Assembly (NCBI GenBank): GCA_036501425.1
Contig: DASYAI010000032.1
Span: forward strand, 124,001-188,000
DNA: 64,000 nucleotides
Direction of reading: 5' to 3'
From: DATKRB01 sp036501425
GTDB lineage: Bacteria; Actinomycetota; Acidimicrobiia; Acidimicrobiales; RAAP-2
The notes under the pieces are model-generated. The model saw only the letters and a program-made list of their open reading frames with translations, did no database searches and was not told the DNA's origin. This document shows, in pieces, positions 7,706 to 15,860 of the stretch (position 1 is its first letter; each line of letters starts with the position of its first letter). The translations under genes were made by a program, and so were the position numbers.

Positions 7706-8896
7706 ATGGCATCGGATCACGCACAGCTCGAGCAAGCCATCGCCGAGGTGCTCGATCCTGAGCTGGGGCTGGCCCTGGGACAGGTCGAGATGGTGCGCCA
7801 GGTGCGGGTCAAGCGGCACCGGGCCGCGGTGTCCTTGGCCCTGCCGGTGTCGGCCTGGCCGGAGGTGGAGGCGCTGATCGCCGGGGTCCGGGCGGCGGGC
7901 ACCCGGGTACCGGGGATCGACGAGGTCACCGTCGAGACGGTGGTCATGGACGACGCCGAGCGTCGGAGCTTGCGCGAGCGGCTCCGGATGCTGATGGCCG
8001 GGGGGGACGACGAGGACGCCGGCGACGGGGCGCCGGGCCACGACCACGGGGCGCCGGGTCACGACCACGGCGGCCACGCCCAGGGAGCGACCCCGACGCC
8101 CGCCTTCCTCGGCGCGACGTCCAAGACGAGGGTGGTGGGCATCTCGTCGGGCAAGGGCGGGGTCGGCAAGTCGTCGGTGACCGTGAACCTGGCCGTGGCC
8201 CTCGCGCGGGCTGGTTACGCCGTCGGGGTCCTCGACGCCGACGTGTACGGCTTTTCGGTGCCCAAGATGCTCGGGGCGGAGCGGGACCCCATCGTGCTGG
8301 GCGACCTCGTGCTCCCGACCGCGGTCCACGGGGTGCGCTGCCTGTCGATGGGCTTCTTCGTGCCCGACGACCAGCCGGTGATCTGGAGAGGCCCGCTGCT
8401 CCACAAGGCGATCGAGCAGTTCCTGGGCGACGCCTACTGGGGCACCCCCGACTTCTTGCTCGTCGACATGCCGCCCGGTACCGGCGACGTGACCCTCTCC
8501 CTGGCCTCGGTCATGCCACGGGCCGAGGTCCTCGTCGTGACCACGCCCCAGCCGGCCGCCCAGCGGGTCGCGCAGCGCTCGGCGTTCGCCGCCCGCAAGC
8601 TCAAGCTGTCGGTGCGGGGGGTGATCGAGAACATGAGCTGGTTCACCGGCGACGACGGCACCCGGTACGAGCTCTTCGGGGCCGGAGGGGGTGCCTCTTT
8701 GGCCACCGAGCTCGGGGTGCCGCTGCTCGGATCGGTGCCCTTCGTCCCGGCGGTCCGGGTGGGCGGCGACGAGGGCCGACCCGTTCTCGTCGCCGAGCCC
8801 GAGGGTGAGGCCGCGCTGGCCTTCGTGGCGCTGGCGGACCGCCTGGCGGCCCTCGGGCCGGCCCGCCGCTACCGGCGGGAGCTCTCCCTGCGCTGA
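7706..8896 (+). CDS. mrp: Mrp/ApbC family Fe-S cluster carrier ATPase
   Basis: Mrp/ApbC (Nbp35-like) P-loop proteins carry or help insert Fe-S clusters. The 396-aa product has an N-terminal MIP18/DUF59 domain (about 1-95), a His-rich linker with two GAPGHDHG repeats (about 109-128), and a deviant Walker A ATPase domain (SSGKGGVGKSS, Lys155) with DADVYG and the VDMPPGTGD switch. The CXXC cluster motif found in many ApbC proteins is not present after ENMSWF, where GDDG occurs instead. It is divergent from the sufR-like gene and the desulfurase, giving a coherent Fe-S neighbourhood. The start has a clear ribosome binding site. Confidence 0.88.
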   Translation: MASDHAQLEQAIAEVLDPELGLALGQVEMVRQVRVKRHRAAVSLALPVSAWPEVEALIAGVRAAGTRVPGIDEVTVETVVMDDAERRSLRERLRMLMAGGDDEDAGDGAPGHDHGAPGHDHGGHAQGATPTPAFLGATSKTRVVGISSGKGGVGKSSVTVNLAVALARAGYAVGVLDADVYGFSVPKMLGAERDPIVLGDLVLPTAVHGVRCLSMGFFVPDDQPVIWRGPLLHKAIEQFLGDAYWGTPDFLLVDMPPGTGDVTLSLASVMPRAEVLVVTTPQPAAQRVAQRSAFAARKLKLSVRGVIENMSWFTGDDGTRYELFGAGGGASLATELGVPLLGSVPFVPAVRVGGDEGRPVLVAEPEGEAALAFVALADRLAALGPARRYRRELSLR

Positions 8897-8912
8897 GGGC
8901 GCAGCGCCCAGG

Positions 8913-8953
8913 GCACAGCGCCGAGAAGCACAGCGCCGAGAAGCACAGCGCCG
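8913..8953. repeat. 15-bp tandem repeat between convergent mrp and dgt
   Basis: GCACAGCGCCGAGAA occurs twice in tandem with a third copy of 11 bases. It fills most of the short gap between the convergent genes and has no obvious hairpin. Confidence 0.7.
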
Positions 8954-8963
8954 GGCGAACCGC

Positions 8964-10214
8964 TCAGCTGTCGACGCCCTTGGGCAGCTTGGCCGGATCC
9001 CAGCCGAGCACGGCGACGGCCTCGCGGAAGGCGAATCGATCGGTCATCCCGGCGACGTAGGTCACGGCCGCCCGCAGCGCCTCGGCGCCGCCGCCGGGCA
9101 GGCCGCCCCCGGCGCGCACCGCCGGAATGGCGTTCGGGCGGTCGGCATAGTGCTCGACCAGCGCCCGGAGGACCGACACCACCGCTGCGCTCTGGGCCAG
9201 CGAAGCCTCTCGCAGGTAGACGTGCTCGTAGTTCGACGCCCGGAAACCCGCCAGAGCCTGGGCAGCAGGCTCGGCCATGGCCACGGTGCCGGTGGACACC
9301 ACCGTGTCGACCAGCGCGTCGATGAAGGCTCCGAGTTGGGCACCCCGGGTCGTCCCGCAGCGCTCGGCCACCACGTCGGGCAGCTGGCGCGGGCTCACGA
9401 TGCCGGCTGCCACCGCGTCCTCCCAGTCGTGGCAGACGTAGGCGATCCGGTCCGCCCAGCTCACGACCTCGCCCTCCGGGGTCGCCGGCGCCGGCCGGGA
9501 CCAGCTGTGGTTGGCGATCCCGTCGAGGGTCTCGTCGCAGAGGTTGAGCGACCGCAGCGAGACCTCGGCCCCCCACGGGGCGTGGTCGAAGCCTTCGGGC
9601 AGGTAGGGGGCCAGCGCGTCCTCGCTGGCGTGGCCGCCCGGACCGTGCCCACAGTCGTGGCCGAGCGCGATGGCCTCGGTCAGGGCCACGTTGAGCCCGC
9701 ACGCCCGGGCGACGCCGGCGGCCACCTGGGCCACCTCCAGCGCGTGGGTCAGCCGGGTCCGTTGGTGGTCGGCGGGGTGCACGAAGACCTGGGTCTTGCC
9801 CGCCAGGCGCCGGAAGGCGGTCGCATGGAGCACGCGATCACGGTCCCGCTCGAAGCACGTCCGCCAGGGGTCGGGCTCCTCCTCGTGTTCGCGGCGACCC
9901 GCCCCGACCGCCCGGGTGGCGCCGGGCGTCAGCAGCTCGGCCTCGACGGCCTCCCGCTCGACCCGCCCTCGGGCCCGGGGCCCGGCGAGCTCCGGCGCCG
10001 CCGGCCCGGCGGCCGCCGCGCCAGGCTCCGGTGGGGCCGACGTGCCACGTGCCGGCCTGGACCGAGAGCCGTGACCCGGCGTGGCCGGGGGCTCGGCGAG
10101 CGCCCCGATCGGGGAGTCCGCGTGAGCCAGTCGCAGCGCCGACTCGCCGAAGCCGTCCATCGTCGACGCCCACCGGCGCCCCCGCTCGCCCCGGGGGTCC
10201 TGCGCCGCGCCCAT
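8964..10214 (-). CDS. dgt: Deoxyguanosinetriphosphate triphosphohydrolase-like HD protein
   Basis: dGTPase-like enzymes remove triphosphate from dNTPs and help balance nucleotide pools. The 416-aa product shows the HD-domain metal motif (THALEV ... GHDCGHGPGGHASED) and the downstream NHSWSR and ADRIAYVCHDWED segments of the Dgt family, together with the N-terminal signature FERDRDRVLHATAFRRLAGK. About 105 residues before this signature are low-complexity and not conserved. The start could therefore be ATG 10214 or an inner codon such as ATG 10160. A CACACT element 7 bases before ATG 10214 resembles the leaderless -10 elements elsewhere in the window. Confidence 0.87.
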   Translation of the reverse strand: MGAAQDPRGERGRRWASTMDGFGESALRLAHADSPIGALAEPPATPGHGSRSRPARGTSAPPEPGAAAAGPAAPELAGPRARGRVEREAVEAELLTPGATRAVGAGRREHEEEPDPWRTCFERDRDRVLHATAFRRLAGKTQVFVHPADHQRTRLTHALEVAQVAAGVARACGLNVALTEAIALGHDCGHGPGGHASEDALAPYLPEGFDHAPWGAEVSLRSLNLCDETLDGIANHSWSRPAPATPEGEVVSWADRIAYVCHDWEDAVAAGIVSPRQLPDVVAERCGTTRGAQLGAFIDALVDTVVSTGTVAMAEPAAQALAGFRASNYEHVYLREASLAQSAAVVSVLRALVEHYADRPNAIPAVRAGGGLPGGGAEALRAAVTYVAGMTDRFAFREAVAVLGWDPAKLPKGVDS

Positions 10215-10221
10215 GGACGAC

Positions 10222-10227
10222 AGTGTG
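10222..10227 (-). promoter_or_regulatory. Possible -10 element for dgt
   Basis: CACACT on the minus strand lies 7 bases before ATG 10214. It fits the spacing of the other leaderless promoters, but it lacks the first T. Confidence 0.35.
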
Positions 10228-10294
10228 CCGTATGGCAGTAACGTCGGAGGCGGGCTCGCGGTGCCGGGTCCGACACCGGAAGGAGAGCCCGCAG

Positions 10295-10531
10295 GTGGAC
10301 GTACGGATCGGGATCACCCAGACCCCGAAGGAGCTCGAGGTCGAACTCGGGGACGAGGCCGACCGGGACACGGTCCTGGCCGACATCTCCAAGGCGTTGG
10401 ACAAGGGGGACGGCGTCCTCTGGCTGACCGATCGCCGCGGCCGCAAGGTGGGGATTCCGGTGGCCAAGGTGGCCTACGTGGAGGTCGGCGCACCGTCGCC
10501 CGACCGCCGGGTGGGGTTCGGCGCTCCCTGA
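10295..10531 (+). CDS. DUF3107 family small protein
   Basis: This 78-aa protein matches the actinobacterial DUF3107 family over its whole length: a start VRIGITQTPKELEVEL, a central LTDRRGRKVGIPVAKVAYVEVG and the typical end RRVGFGA. Its function is unknown. It looks like a single compact beta-rich domain that could bind a ligand or partner protein. The start is GTG 10295 with a strong ribosome binding site (GGAAGGAGAG at 10278-10287). It is divergent from dgt and 76 bases upstream of the ArsA pair. Confidence 0.8.
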   Translation: MDVRIGITQTPKELEVELGDEADRDTVLADISKALDKGDGVLWLTDRRGRKVGIPVAKVAYVEVGAPSPDRRVGFGAP

Positions 10532-10607
10532 GTGGGGGCCGGCGCCCGTCCGCCGTGTGCTGCGCTGAGCGACGCGCTCCCCGCCGTGGCGTCCTCCGCT
10601 GACCGTC

Positions 10608-11591
10608 GTGCCGTCTGAGGGACCGGGCCGCGAGCACCCAGGGCCCCCACCGCTGGCGGACCTGCGACTGGTGTTCGTCACCGGCAAGGGCGGCGTCGGC
10701 AAGACGACCGTGGCCGCCGCCCTGGCCCAGCTGGCCGCCGACCAGGGCAAGCGGGTGCTGTTGTGCGAGGTCGACGCCAAGGGCGACCTGACCGCCCTGT
10801 TCGAGGGGCCCCCTACGGCGTTCGTCGAGCGCGAGGTGGTGCCCAACGTCTTCGTCATGTCCATGGACACCGAGGCGTCGCTGCGCGAGTACCTCAAGCT
10901 GCACCTGCGGATCCCGGTGGTCGGTCGGATCGGGCCCCTGGCCCGGGCGTTCGATTTCGTTGCGACCGCCGCCCCGGGGGTCCGCGAGATCCTCACCGTG
11001 GGCAAGCTCTGCTGGGAGGTGCGCGCCGGGCGCTACGACCTGGTGGTCGTCGACGCGGCGGCCACCGGCCACATCGTCTCGCAGCTCGATGCTCCCCAGG
11101 CCATCAACGACCTGGTCAAGGTGGGCCTGATCCGGACCCAGACCGACTGGATGCTCGAGATCCTCGGGGACCCGCAGCGGACCGGCCTGGTCGCCGTCGC
11201 CACCCCCGAGGAGATGCCGGTGGCCGAGACCCTGCAGCTCGCCGAGCGGGTGGGGAACGAGACCTCGGTGCGGCTCTCCGCCGTCGTCGTCAACCGGGTC
11301 CTGCCCGAGCTGTTCGGGCGGCGCGAGGAGGTCGTCTTCGAGGAGGTGGCCGATCGGGCCAACCGGGTCGCGCTGTCCGAGTCGGTGGGGGGCGACGTCG
11401 GCCCCCTGCTCGACGGTGCCCGGCTCGCGGTGACCATGCGCCGGACCCGGGCGGACCATCTCGACCGCCTGCGGGCCGGTCTCGATCCCGATGTCCCGGT
11501 GCTGTTGCTGCCCTACCTGTTCACCCGGACGCACGGCCTGCGCACCACTCGCCAGGTGGCGGCGTCGCTCGGTGAGGAGCTGGGGTTCTAG
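10608..11591 (+). CDS. ArsA/Get3-like P-loop ATPase, first of a pair
   Basis: This 327-aa ATPase has the deviant Walker A VTGKGGVGKTT (about residues 24-34), a DAAATGH switch and a C-terminal region typical of the ArsA/GET3/MinD superfamily. It has no arsenite-binding cysteine cluster and no arsenic genes nearby, so the name anion-transporting ATPase should not be taken literally. It ends one base into the start of a second related ATPase (TAGTG at 11589-11593). A similar adjacent pair exists in M. tuberculosis (Rv3679/Rv3680). The two probably form a heterodimer. The start GTG 10608 has no clear ribosome binding site. Confidence 0.8.
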   Translation: MPSEGPGREHPGPPPLADLRLVFVTGKGGVGKTTVAAALAQLAADQGKRVLLCEVDAKGDLTALFEGPPTAFVEREVVPNVFVMSMDTEASLREYLKLHLRIPVVGRIGPLARAFDFVATAAPGVREILTVGKLCWEVRAGRYDLVVVDAAATGHIVSQLDAPQAINDLVKVGLIRTQTDWMLEILGDPQRTGLVAVATPEEMPVAETLQLAERVGNETSVRLSAVVVNRVLPELFGRREEVVFEEVADRANRVALSESVGGDVGPLLDGARLAVTMRRTRADHLDRLRAGLDPDVPVLLLPYLFTRTHGLRTTRQVAASLGEELGF

Positions 11592-12763
11592 TGGCCGCCG
11601 TGGGCCCGTCGGCCGAGGGCGCGCCGACCACGTCCCTCGACGGGCTGCTGGCGGCGAAGGAGATCGTGATCGCCTGTGGCCCCGGGGGGGTGGGCAAGAC
11701 CACCACGGCGGCCGCCCTCGGCGCCATGGCCGCCTGCCACCAGGGTGGGCGGGTGCTGGTGCTCACCGTGGACCCGGCCCGCCGCCTGGCCGACGCCCTG
11801 GGACTGTCGGGGATCGCCAACAGCGAGCGCCGGGTGGACGGGGCGGTGTTCGCCAACGCGGGAGCCAGCCCTCGGGGTGAGCTGTGGGCGGCCATGCTCG
11901 ACACCAAGGAGAGCTGGGACGCCCTCGTGCGCCGGCATGCGCCGGATCCCTCGACCCGCGACCGCATCCTCGCCAACCCGCTGTACCGCAACATCTCCGG
12001 GCGCTTTGTCCAGAGCCACGACTACATCGCCATGGAGCGGCTCTTCGAGATCCACTCCGAGGGGCGCTACGACCTCATCGTGGTCGACACCCCGCCGAGC
12101 CGGCACGCGCTGGACTTCCTCGATGCCCCCCAGCGGCTGGCCGAGTTCTTCTCCAGCCGGCTCCTGCGGTGGCTCATCGCGCCGTACCGGTCGCGCTTCG
12201 TCAACATGGCGTCCCGGCCCTTCCACCAGGTCGCCGACCGCATCTTGGGAACCCAGTTCCTCGCCGACATCGCCGAGTTCTTCATCCTGTTCCAGTCCAT
12301 GTACGACGGCTTCGTCGAGCGCTCGGCGTCGGTGACCCGCCTGCTGTCGGACCGCCGGACGACCTTCGTCGTGGTGTCGACCCTCGAAGCGGCGCCGGTG
12401 CGCGAGGCGGAGTTCTTCGCCCGCGAGCTCGCCCGGCGCGACCTGCACCTGGGCGCCGTGGTGCTCAACAAGGTGCTGCCGTCCTACTTCCGCGACCCGG
12501 TCGCCACCCGGGTCGCCCAGGCACTGCGCGACCGGGCCGGTTCGCTGGCCGGAGCCATCGGCACGAGCCCGGACACCGTGCGTCGGGTGCTGGAGGAGAT
12601 CGCCGACAGCTTCTTGAACTTCGGTGTCGTGGCCCGTCGCGAGGCGGAGCAGCAGGCCGAGCTGTCGAGCGTGCCCGAGGTCCTGGCGACCGTCCCGTTC
12701 TTCGACGAGGACATCTTCGACATGGGCGGGCTCCTGCGCCTGGCCGCCCAGATCTGGGACTGA
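11591..12763 (+). CDS. ArsA/Get3-like P-loop ATPase, second of a pair
   Basis: This 390-aa ATPase has the Walker A ACGPGGVGKTT (about residues 32-42), a LTVDPARRLADALG switch I segment and VVDTPPSRHALDFLD switch II, as in ArsA/GET3 proteins. It is longer than its partner because of a helical region (about 130-230) that includes FVQSHDYIAMERLFEIH, which may form a client-binding or dimer surface. Its GTG start overlaps the stop of the first ATPase by one base, so the two are made together. By analogy with the mycobacterial pair, a role in cell envelope or membrane protein handling is possible but unproven. Confidence 0.8.
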   Translation: MAAVGPSAEGAPTTSLDGLLAAKEIVIACGPGGVGKTTTAAALGAMAACHQGGRVLVLTVDPARRLADALGLSGIANSERRVDGAVFANAGASPRGELWAAMLDTKESWDALVRRHAPDPSTRDRILANPLYRNISGRFVQSHDYIAMERLFEIHSEGRYDLIVVDTPPSRHALDFLDAPQRLAEFFSSRLLRWLIAPYRSRFVNMASRPFHQVADRILGTQFLADIAEFFILFQSMYDGFVERSASVTRLLSDRRTTFVVVSTLEAAPVREAEFFARELARRDLHLGAVVLNKVLPSYFRDPVATRVAQALRDRAGSLAGAIGTSPDTVRRVLEEIADSFLNFGVVARREAEQQAELSSVPEVLATVPFFDEDIFDMGGLLRLAAQIWD

Positions 12764-12780
12764 CCCGAGCACCCACCGCT

Positions 12781-12786
12781 TACGAT
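12781..12786 (+). promoter_or_regulatory. Possible -10 element for the PHP phosphatase gene
   Basis: TACGAT lies 9 bases before GTG 12796, and no ribosome binding site is seen. A start of transcription very close to the codon is likely. Confidence 0.4.
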
Positions 12787-12795
12787 GCACCAACG

Positions 12796-13671
12796 GTGCT
12801 CGACTACCACCTCCACCTCTGGCCCCACGACGAGCGCGAGACCCCGCTCGGGCTGGAGCAGATCGCCGCGTACTGCGAGCGGGCGGCGGCGGCGGGCGTC
12901 GTGGAGGTGGCGCTGACCGAGCACCTGTTCCGTTTCACCCAGGCCAGCACGCTCCTCGGGGGGTTTTGGGACCACGCCGAGCCCCGGGTCCTGCGGGGCT
13001 CGATGGCCCACTACTGGGAGCACCACGCTCACGCCGACCTCGACCTCTACGTGACCTGCGTGGAAGCGGCCAAACGAGCCGGCCTGCCGGTCGTGCTCGG
13101 GTTGGAGGTCGACTACTACCGGGGGCACATGGAGGAGGTCGCCGAGCTCCTCGCCGGCTACCCGTTCGACGTGCTGCTCGGATCGGTCCACTGGCTCGGG
13201 GTGTGGCGGTTCGACGACCTCGACGACCCCCCGTCGGTCGCCGAGTGGTCGGCGCGCGAGGTGGACCGCGTGTGGGACGCCTACACCGAGGCGGTCGAGG
13301 AGCTGGCCGCCACCGGGACCTGCGACGTGCTGGCTCACCTCGACCTGGTGAAGGTGACCGGCGCCGTCCCGGGGAGCCCGACCGAGTGGTGGGACCGGCT
13401 GGCCGAGGCGACCGCCCGTCACGGTCTCGCGACCGAGGTGTCCTCGGCCGGCTGGCGCAAGCCGGCCGGCGAGCAGTACCCGGCCAACCCGCTCCTCACC
13501 CGGCTCGCCGCCCGGGGGGTGCCGTTCACCACCGCCTCGGACGCCCACCGGCTCGAGCAGGTGGCCGACCGGGCGGACGACCTGCGGGCCCTCCTTGCGG
13601 GGGCCGGGGTGACCCATCTGCAGGGCTACCGGCGCCGCCAGCCCCACCGGCTGCCGGTGTCGGGCGGGTAG
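12796..13671 (+). CDS. PHP-domain phosphatase, probably histidinol-phosphatase
   Basis: The 291-aa product starts with the PHP metal motif DYHLHLWPHD and continues with further PHP motifs (LTEHLFRF, GLEVDYY, GSVHWLG, HLDLVK, TTASDAHR). The order and length fit HisK-type histidinol-phosphatases, which remove phosphate from histidinol phosphate in histidine synthesis. No other his gene is near, so another phosphate ester substrate remains possible. The start is GTG 12796, where the protein begins directly with the first metal motif. The long open frame upstream overlaps the ATPase gene and is a shadow. Confidence 0.8.
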   Translation: MLDYHLHLWPHDERETPLGLEQIAAYCERAAAAGVVEVALTEHLFRFTQASTLLGGFWDHAEPRVLRGSMAHYWEHHAHADLDLYVTCVEAAKRAGLPVVLGLEVDYYRGHMEEVAELLAGYPFDVLLGSVHWLGVWRFDDLDDPPSVAEWSAREVDRVWDAYTEAVEELAATGTCDVLAHLDLVKVTGAVPGSPTEWWDRLAEATARHGLATEVSSAGWRKPAGEQYPANPLLTRLAARGVPFTTASDAHRLEQVADRADDLRALLAGAGVTHLQGYRRRQPHRLPVSGG

Positions 13672-13674
13672 GCC

Positions 13675-15171
13675 ATGCCGACGCCGGCCGAGCTGGCCGT
13701 GCTGCACACCACGCTCAGCACCGAGGAGCTCGGCCACCTCCAGCGCCTGCTCGGGTCGTGGGGGATGCTCGCCGACCTGGCCTTTTCGGACCTGGTGCTC
13801 CTCGCCCCGGTCACCGCGGACGCCGGCGCCGAGCCCCGGATGGTGGTCCTCGGGCAGGTGCGGCCCAACAACCGCCCGACGCTCGTCGAGCAGGACCTGG
13901 TGGGGGAGACCATCGCCGGGGGGCAGTGGGGGCTCGACGCCGCCACCCTGCTCGACGGCCAGGTCCGGCTCGGAACGTTCCATCACGACGGGCTGGGTGA
14001 GCCGGTGCCGGTCGAGAACGTCCCGGTTCGCTTCGAGGGCAAGGTGGTCGCGGTGCTGCTGCGGTTGTCGTCGGCGACGTCGCGGGGCGTCACCAGCATG
14101 TTCGAGCGGACCTACCTCCAGGTCTACGAACGCCTGGCCGCGATGGTCGCCGAGTCCGCCTTCCCGTTCCCCGGGGAGGACGTCGGCACCGAGGAGTCCC
14201 CACGGGTCGTCGACGGGGTCGTCGTCGTCGACGCCGACGGCCGGGTCGAGTTCGCCTCTCCCAATGCCATCAACGCCTTCCACCGCATGGGGGTCTACGC
14301 GCCGCCCGAGGGCCGCCGGCTCACCGACCTCGGGGTGGAGGAGTCGGCGGTGGAGTGGGCGCTGGCCACCGGACGGCCGGTCGTCGAGGAGGTGGAGCGC
14401 CGACCCGACGTCGTCGTCCTCGTGCACTGCATCCCGTTGCTCTCCCACCGGATGGTCACCGGGGCGATGATCCTGCTGCGCGACGTGACCGACGTCCGCC
14501 GGCTCGACCGGCTGCTGCTGTCGAAGGACGCGGCCATCCGCGAGGTGCACCACCGGGTCAAGAACAACCTCCAGACCATCTCGTCGCTGCTCAGCCTGCA
14601 GGCACGGCGGGTCGAGGAGGGCTCGGCCCGCGAAGCGCTACGCGAGGCCGAGCGACGGGTCCGCTCGATCGCGCTCGTCCACGAGATCCTGTCGCGCGAC
14701 CCGGGCGAGCAGGTGCCCTTCGACGACATCGTCGCGTCCCTGGTCCAGATGGCGGTGGACTCGATCGTCTCCTCCCAGTCGGTCGGGGTGACGGTGTCGG
14801 GGGACCTGGGCGAGGTGAGCGCCAAGGTGGCCACGCCGCTGGCGGTGGCGCTGGCCGAGCTGCTCCAGAACGCGGTCGAGCATGCGTTCGCCCCGCCGCT
14901 GGCCCTGCCCGAGGCGGGCGAGCGGGCGCCGAGCGAGGACGGACACGTGGTGGTGACCTTGGCGCACGAGGCCGACGAGCTGGTGCTCGAGGTGCGCGAC
15001 GACGGGTGTGGGCTACCCCCGGGGTTCGACATCGAGCGGAGCACGAGCCTCGGTCTGTCGATTGTCCGGGACCTCGTCAGCAGCCAGCTCGACGGGGCGA
15101 TCTCGATGCAGCGGGTGGCGACTGATGCCGGCGGGGGCACCCGGGTGCTCATCCGGGTGCCGGCTCGCTGA
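13675..15171 (+). CDS. pdtaS: PdtaS-like sensor histidine kinase (HisKA_2 type)
   Basis: The 498-aa soluble kinase has an N-terminal GAF-like domain typical of these kinases (about 1-155), a PAS-like domain (about 178-275), a HisKA_2 dimerisation helix with HHRVKNNLQ (His292/His293, the latter directly before Arg) and an HATPase_c domain (NAVEHAF, DDGCGLPPGF, GLGLS-like TSLGLSIV). In mycobacteria PdtaS passes phosphate to the antiterminator regulator PdtaR. It has no membrane segment. It is convergent with a whiB1-like gene, the same neighbourhood as M. tuberculosis Rv3220c/Rv3219. No response regulator lies next to it. Confidence 0.88.
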   Translation: MPTPAELAVLHTTLSTEELGHLQRLLGSWGMLADLAFSDLVLLAPVTADAGAEPRMVVLGQVRPNNRPTLVEQDLVGETIAGGQWGLDAATLLDGQVRLGTFHHDGLGEPVPVENVPVRFEGKVVAVLLRLSSATSRGVTSMFERTYLQVYERLAAMVAESAFPFPGEDVGTEESPRVVDGVVVVDADGRVEFASPNAINAFHRMGVYAPPEGRRLTDLGVEESAVEWALATGRPVVEEVERRPDVVVLVHCIPLLSHRMVTGAMILLRDVTDVRRLDRLLLSKDAAIREVHHRVKNNLQTISSLLSLQARRVEEGSAREALREAERRVRSIALVHEILSRDPGEQVPFDDIVASLVQMAVDSIVSSQSVGVTVSGDLGEVSAKVATPLAVALAELLQNAVEHAFAPPLALPEAGERAPSEDGHVVVTLAHEADELVLEVRDDGCGLPPGFDIERSTSLGLSIVRDLVSSQLDGAISMQRVATDAGGGTRVLIRVPAR

Positions 15172-15218
15172 GCGCCACCCGCCCGACGGCGCCGGGTCGG
15201 AGAACGGCCGGAGCGCGC

Positions 15219-15515
15219 TCAGGAGGCCCGGTTGCTGCGCCGGGCGGCGAGCCAGGACTTGCGCAGCTTGCGGCGCTCCTCCTCGGAGGTGCCGCCCCAT
15301 ACGCCCGACTCCTGGTTGGTCGCCAGAGCGAAGTCCAGGCAGGGCTCTTGGGCCTCGCAGGTCCGGCAGACCCGCTTGGCCGTCTCGATCTGGTCGACCG
15401 CCGGTCCGGTCGTGCCGATGGGGAAGAAGAGGTCTGGCTCGGTGTGCCGACAGGCGGCGTCTCGCCGCCAGTCGCCCGAGTCCCAATCGACGGTCCGGTT
15501 CCACATGAGTGCCAT
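15219..15515 (-). CDS. whiB1: WhiB family Fe-S transcription factor, WhiB1-like
   Basis: The 98-aa product has the four cluster-binding cysteines Cys22, Cys50, Cys53 and Cys59 (C...CxxCxxxxxC), the turn GVWGGT at about 71-76 and a basic C-terminus (RRKLRKSWLAARR) for DNA or sigma factor contact. WhiB1 proteins bind a [4Fe-4S] cluster, contact the primary sigma factor and respond to nitric oxide. The sequence around EPDLFFPIGTTGPA and the pdtaS neighbour favour WhiB1 over other Wbl types. The start ATG 15515 follows GGAGGAC-like bases. ATG 15506 is an inner alternative. A perfect CRP-type palindrome lies 23 bases upstream. Confidence 0.9.
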   Translation of the reverse strand: MALMWNRTVDWDSGDWRRDAACRHTEPDLFFPIGTTGPAVDQIETAKRVCRTCEAQEPCLDFALATNQESGVWGGTSEEERRKLRKSWLAARRSNRAS

Positions 15516-15538
15516 GGACGTCCTCCACCCAAGCGCTT

Positions 15539-15554
15539 TGTGAACGTTTTCACA
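15539..15554. promoter_or_regulatory. Perfect CRP/FNR-type binding site
   Basis: TGTGAACGTTTTCACA fits the CRP consensus TGTGA-N6-TCACA exactly. It ends 23 bases upstream of the whiB1 start codon. M. tuberculosis whiB1 is known to be controlled by the cAMP receptor protein Rv3676, so the same control is likely here. Confidence 0.75.
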
Positions 15555-15591
15555 TGATCGGCCCTTAGCATGGCCGTCAGCAAAACGCCAC

Positions 15592-15620
15592 TTGACCTCG
15601 AAATATTAACGGCATATTTC
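15592..15620 (+). promoter_or_regulatory. Possible promoter for etfBA
   Basis: TTGACC and TATTTC are separated by 17 bases in the AT-rich part of the region. The -35 match is good and the -10 match moderate. A second possible -10 (CAAAAT) lies 7 bases before the etfB start. Confidence 0.4.
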
Positions 15621-15860
15621 GCATGTGGCAAGGATTTTCTCGGTTCTGGGGCCGGCGGGGCGGGTGCGGGCCCTCGGTCTGGCGGCCGCCGGACCGAGCC
15701 GGCCCCGGCGAGCCGTGCCCCGTGGCCGTGGCGTCCGGCGGCGGGCGTGGCGGCGGCCCCGCCGGCCCGGCGGGCGTGGCGCCCCGCCCCAGTGTCCGAT
15801 CGTCGCAGCTGGGAGGGACCGAATGGCGAGACCCCCCGCCGGTCGTCCAAAATGCGGCCT

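Larger units (their letters stand above)
15516..15860. other. Divergent control region between whiB1 and etfB
   Basis: This 345-base region holds no convincing gene. Its first part (about 15538-15650) is unusually AT-rich for this window and contains the CRP-like palindrome and a possible etfB promoter. The remainder (about 15650-15840) is GC-rich, and I see nothing recognisable in it. Confidence 0.7.

Noticed and set aside
10608..12763. Arsenite efflux system
   Set aside because: The ATPases lack the ArsA cysteine triad, and there is no arsB, arsC, arsD or metal-sensing arsR close by.
15219..15515. WhiB4 rather than WhiB1
   Set aside because: The ArsA pair is near whiB4 in mycobacteria, but the immediate pdtaS neighbour, the FFPIGTTGPA segment and the CRP site fit WhiB1 better.
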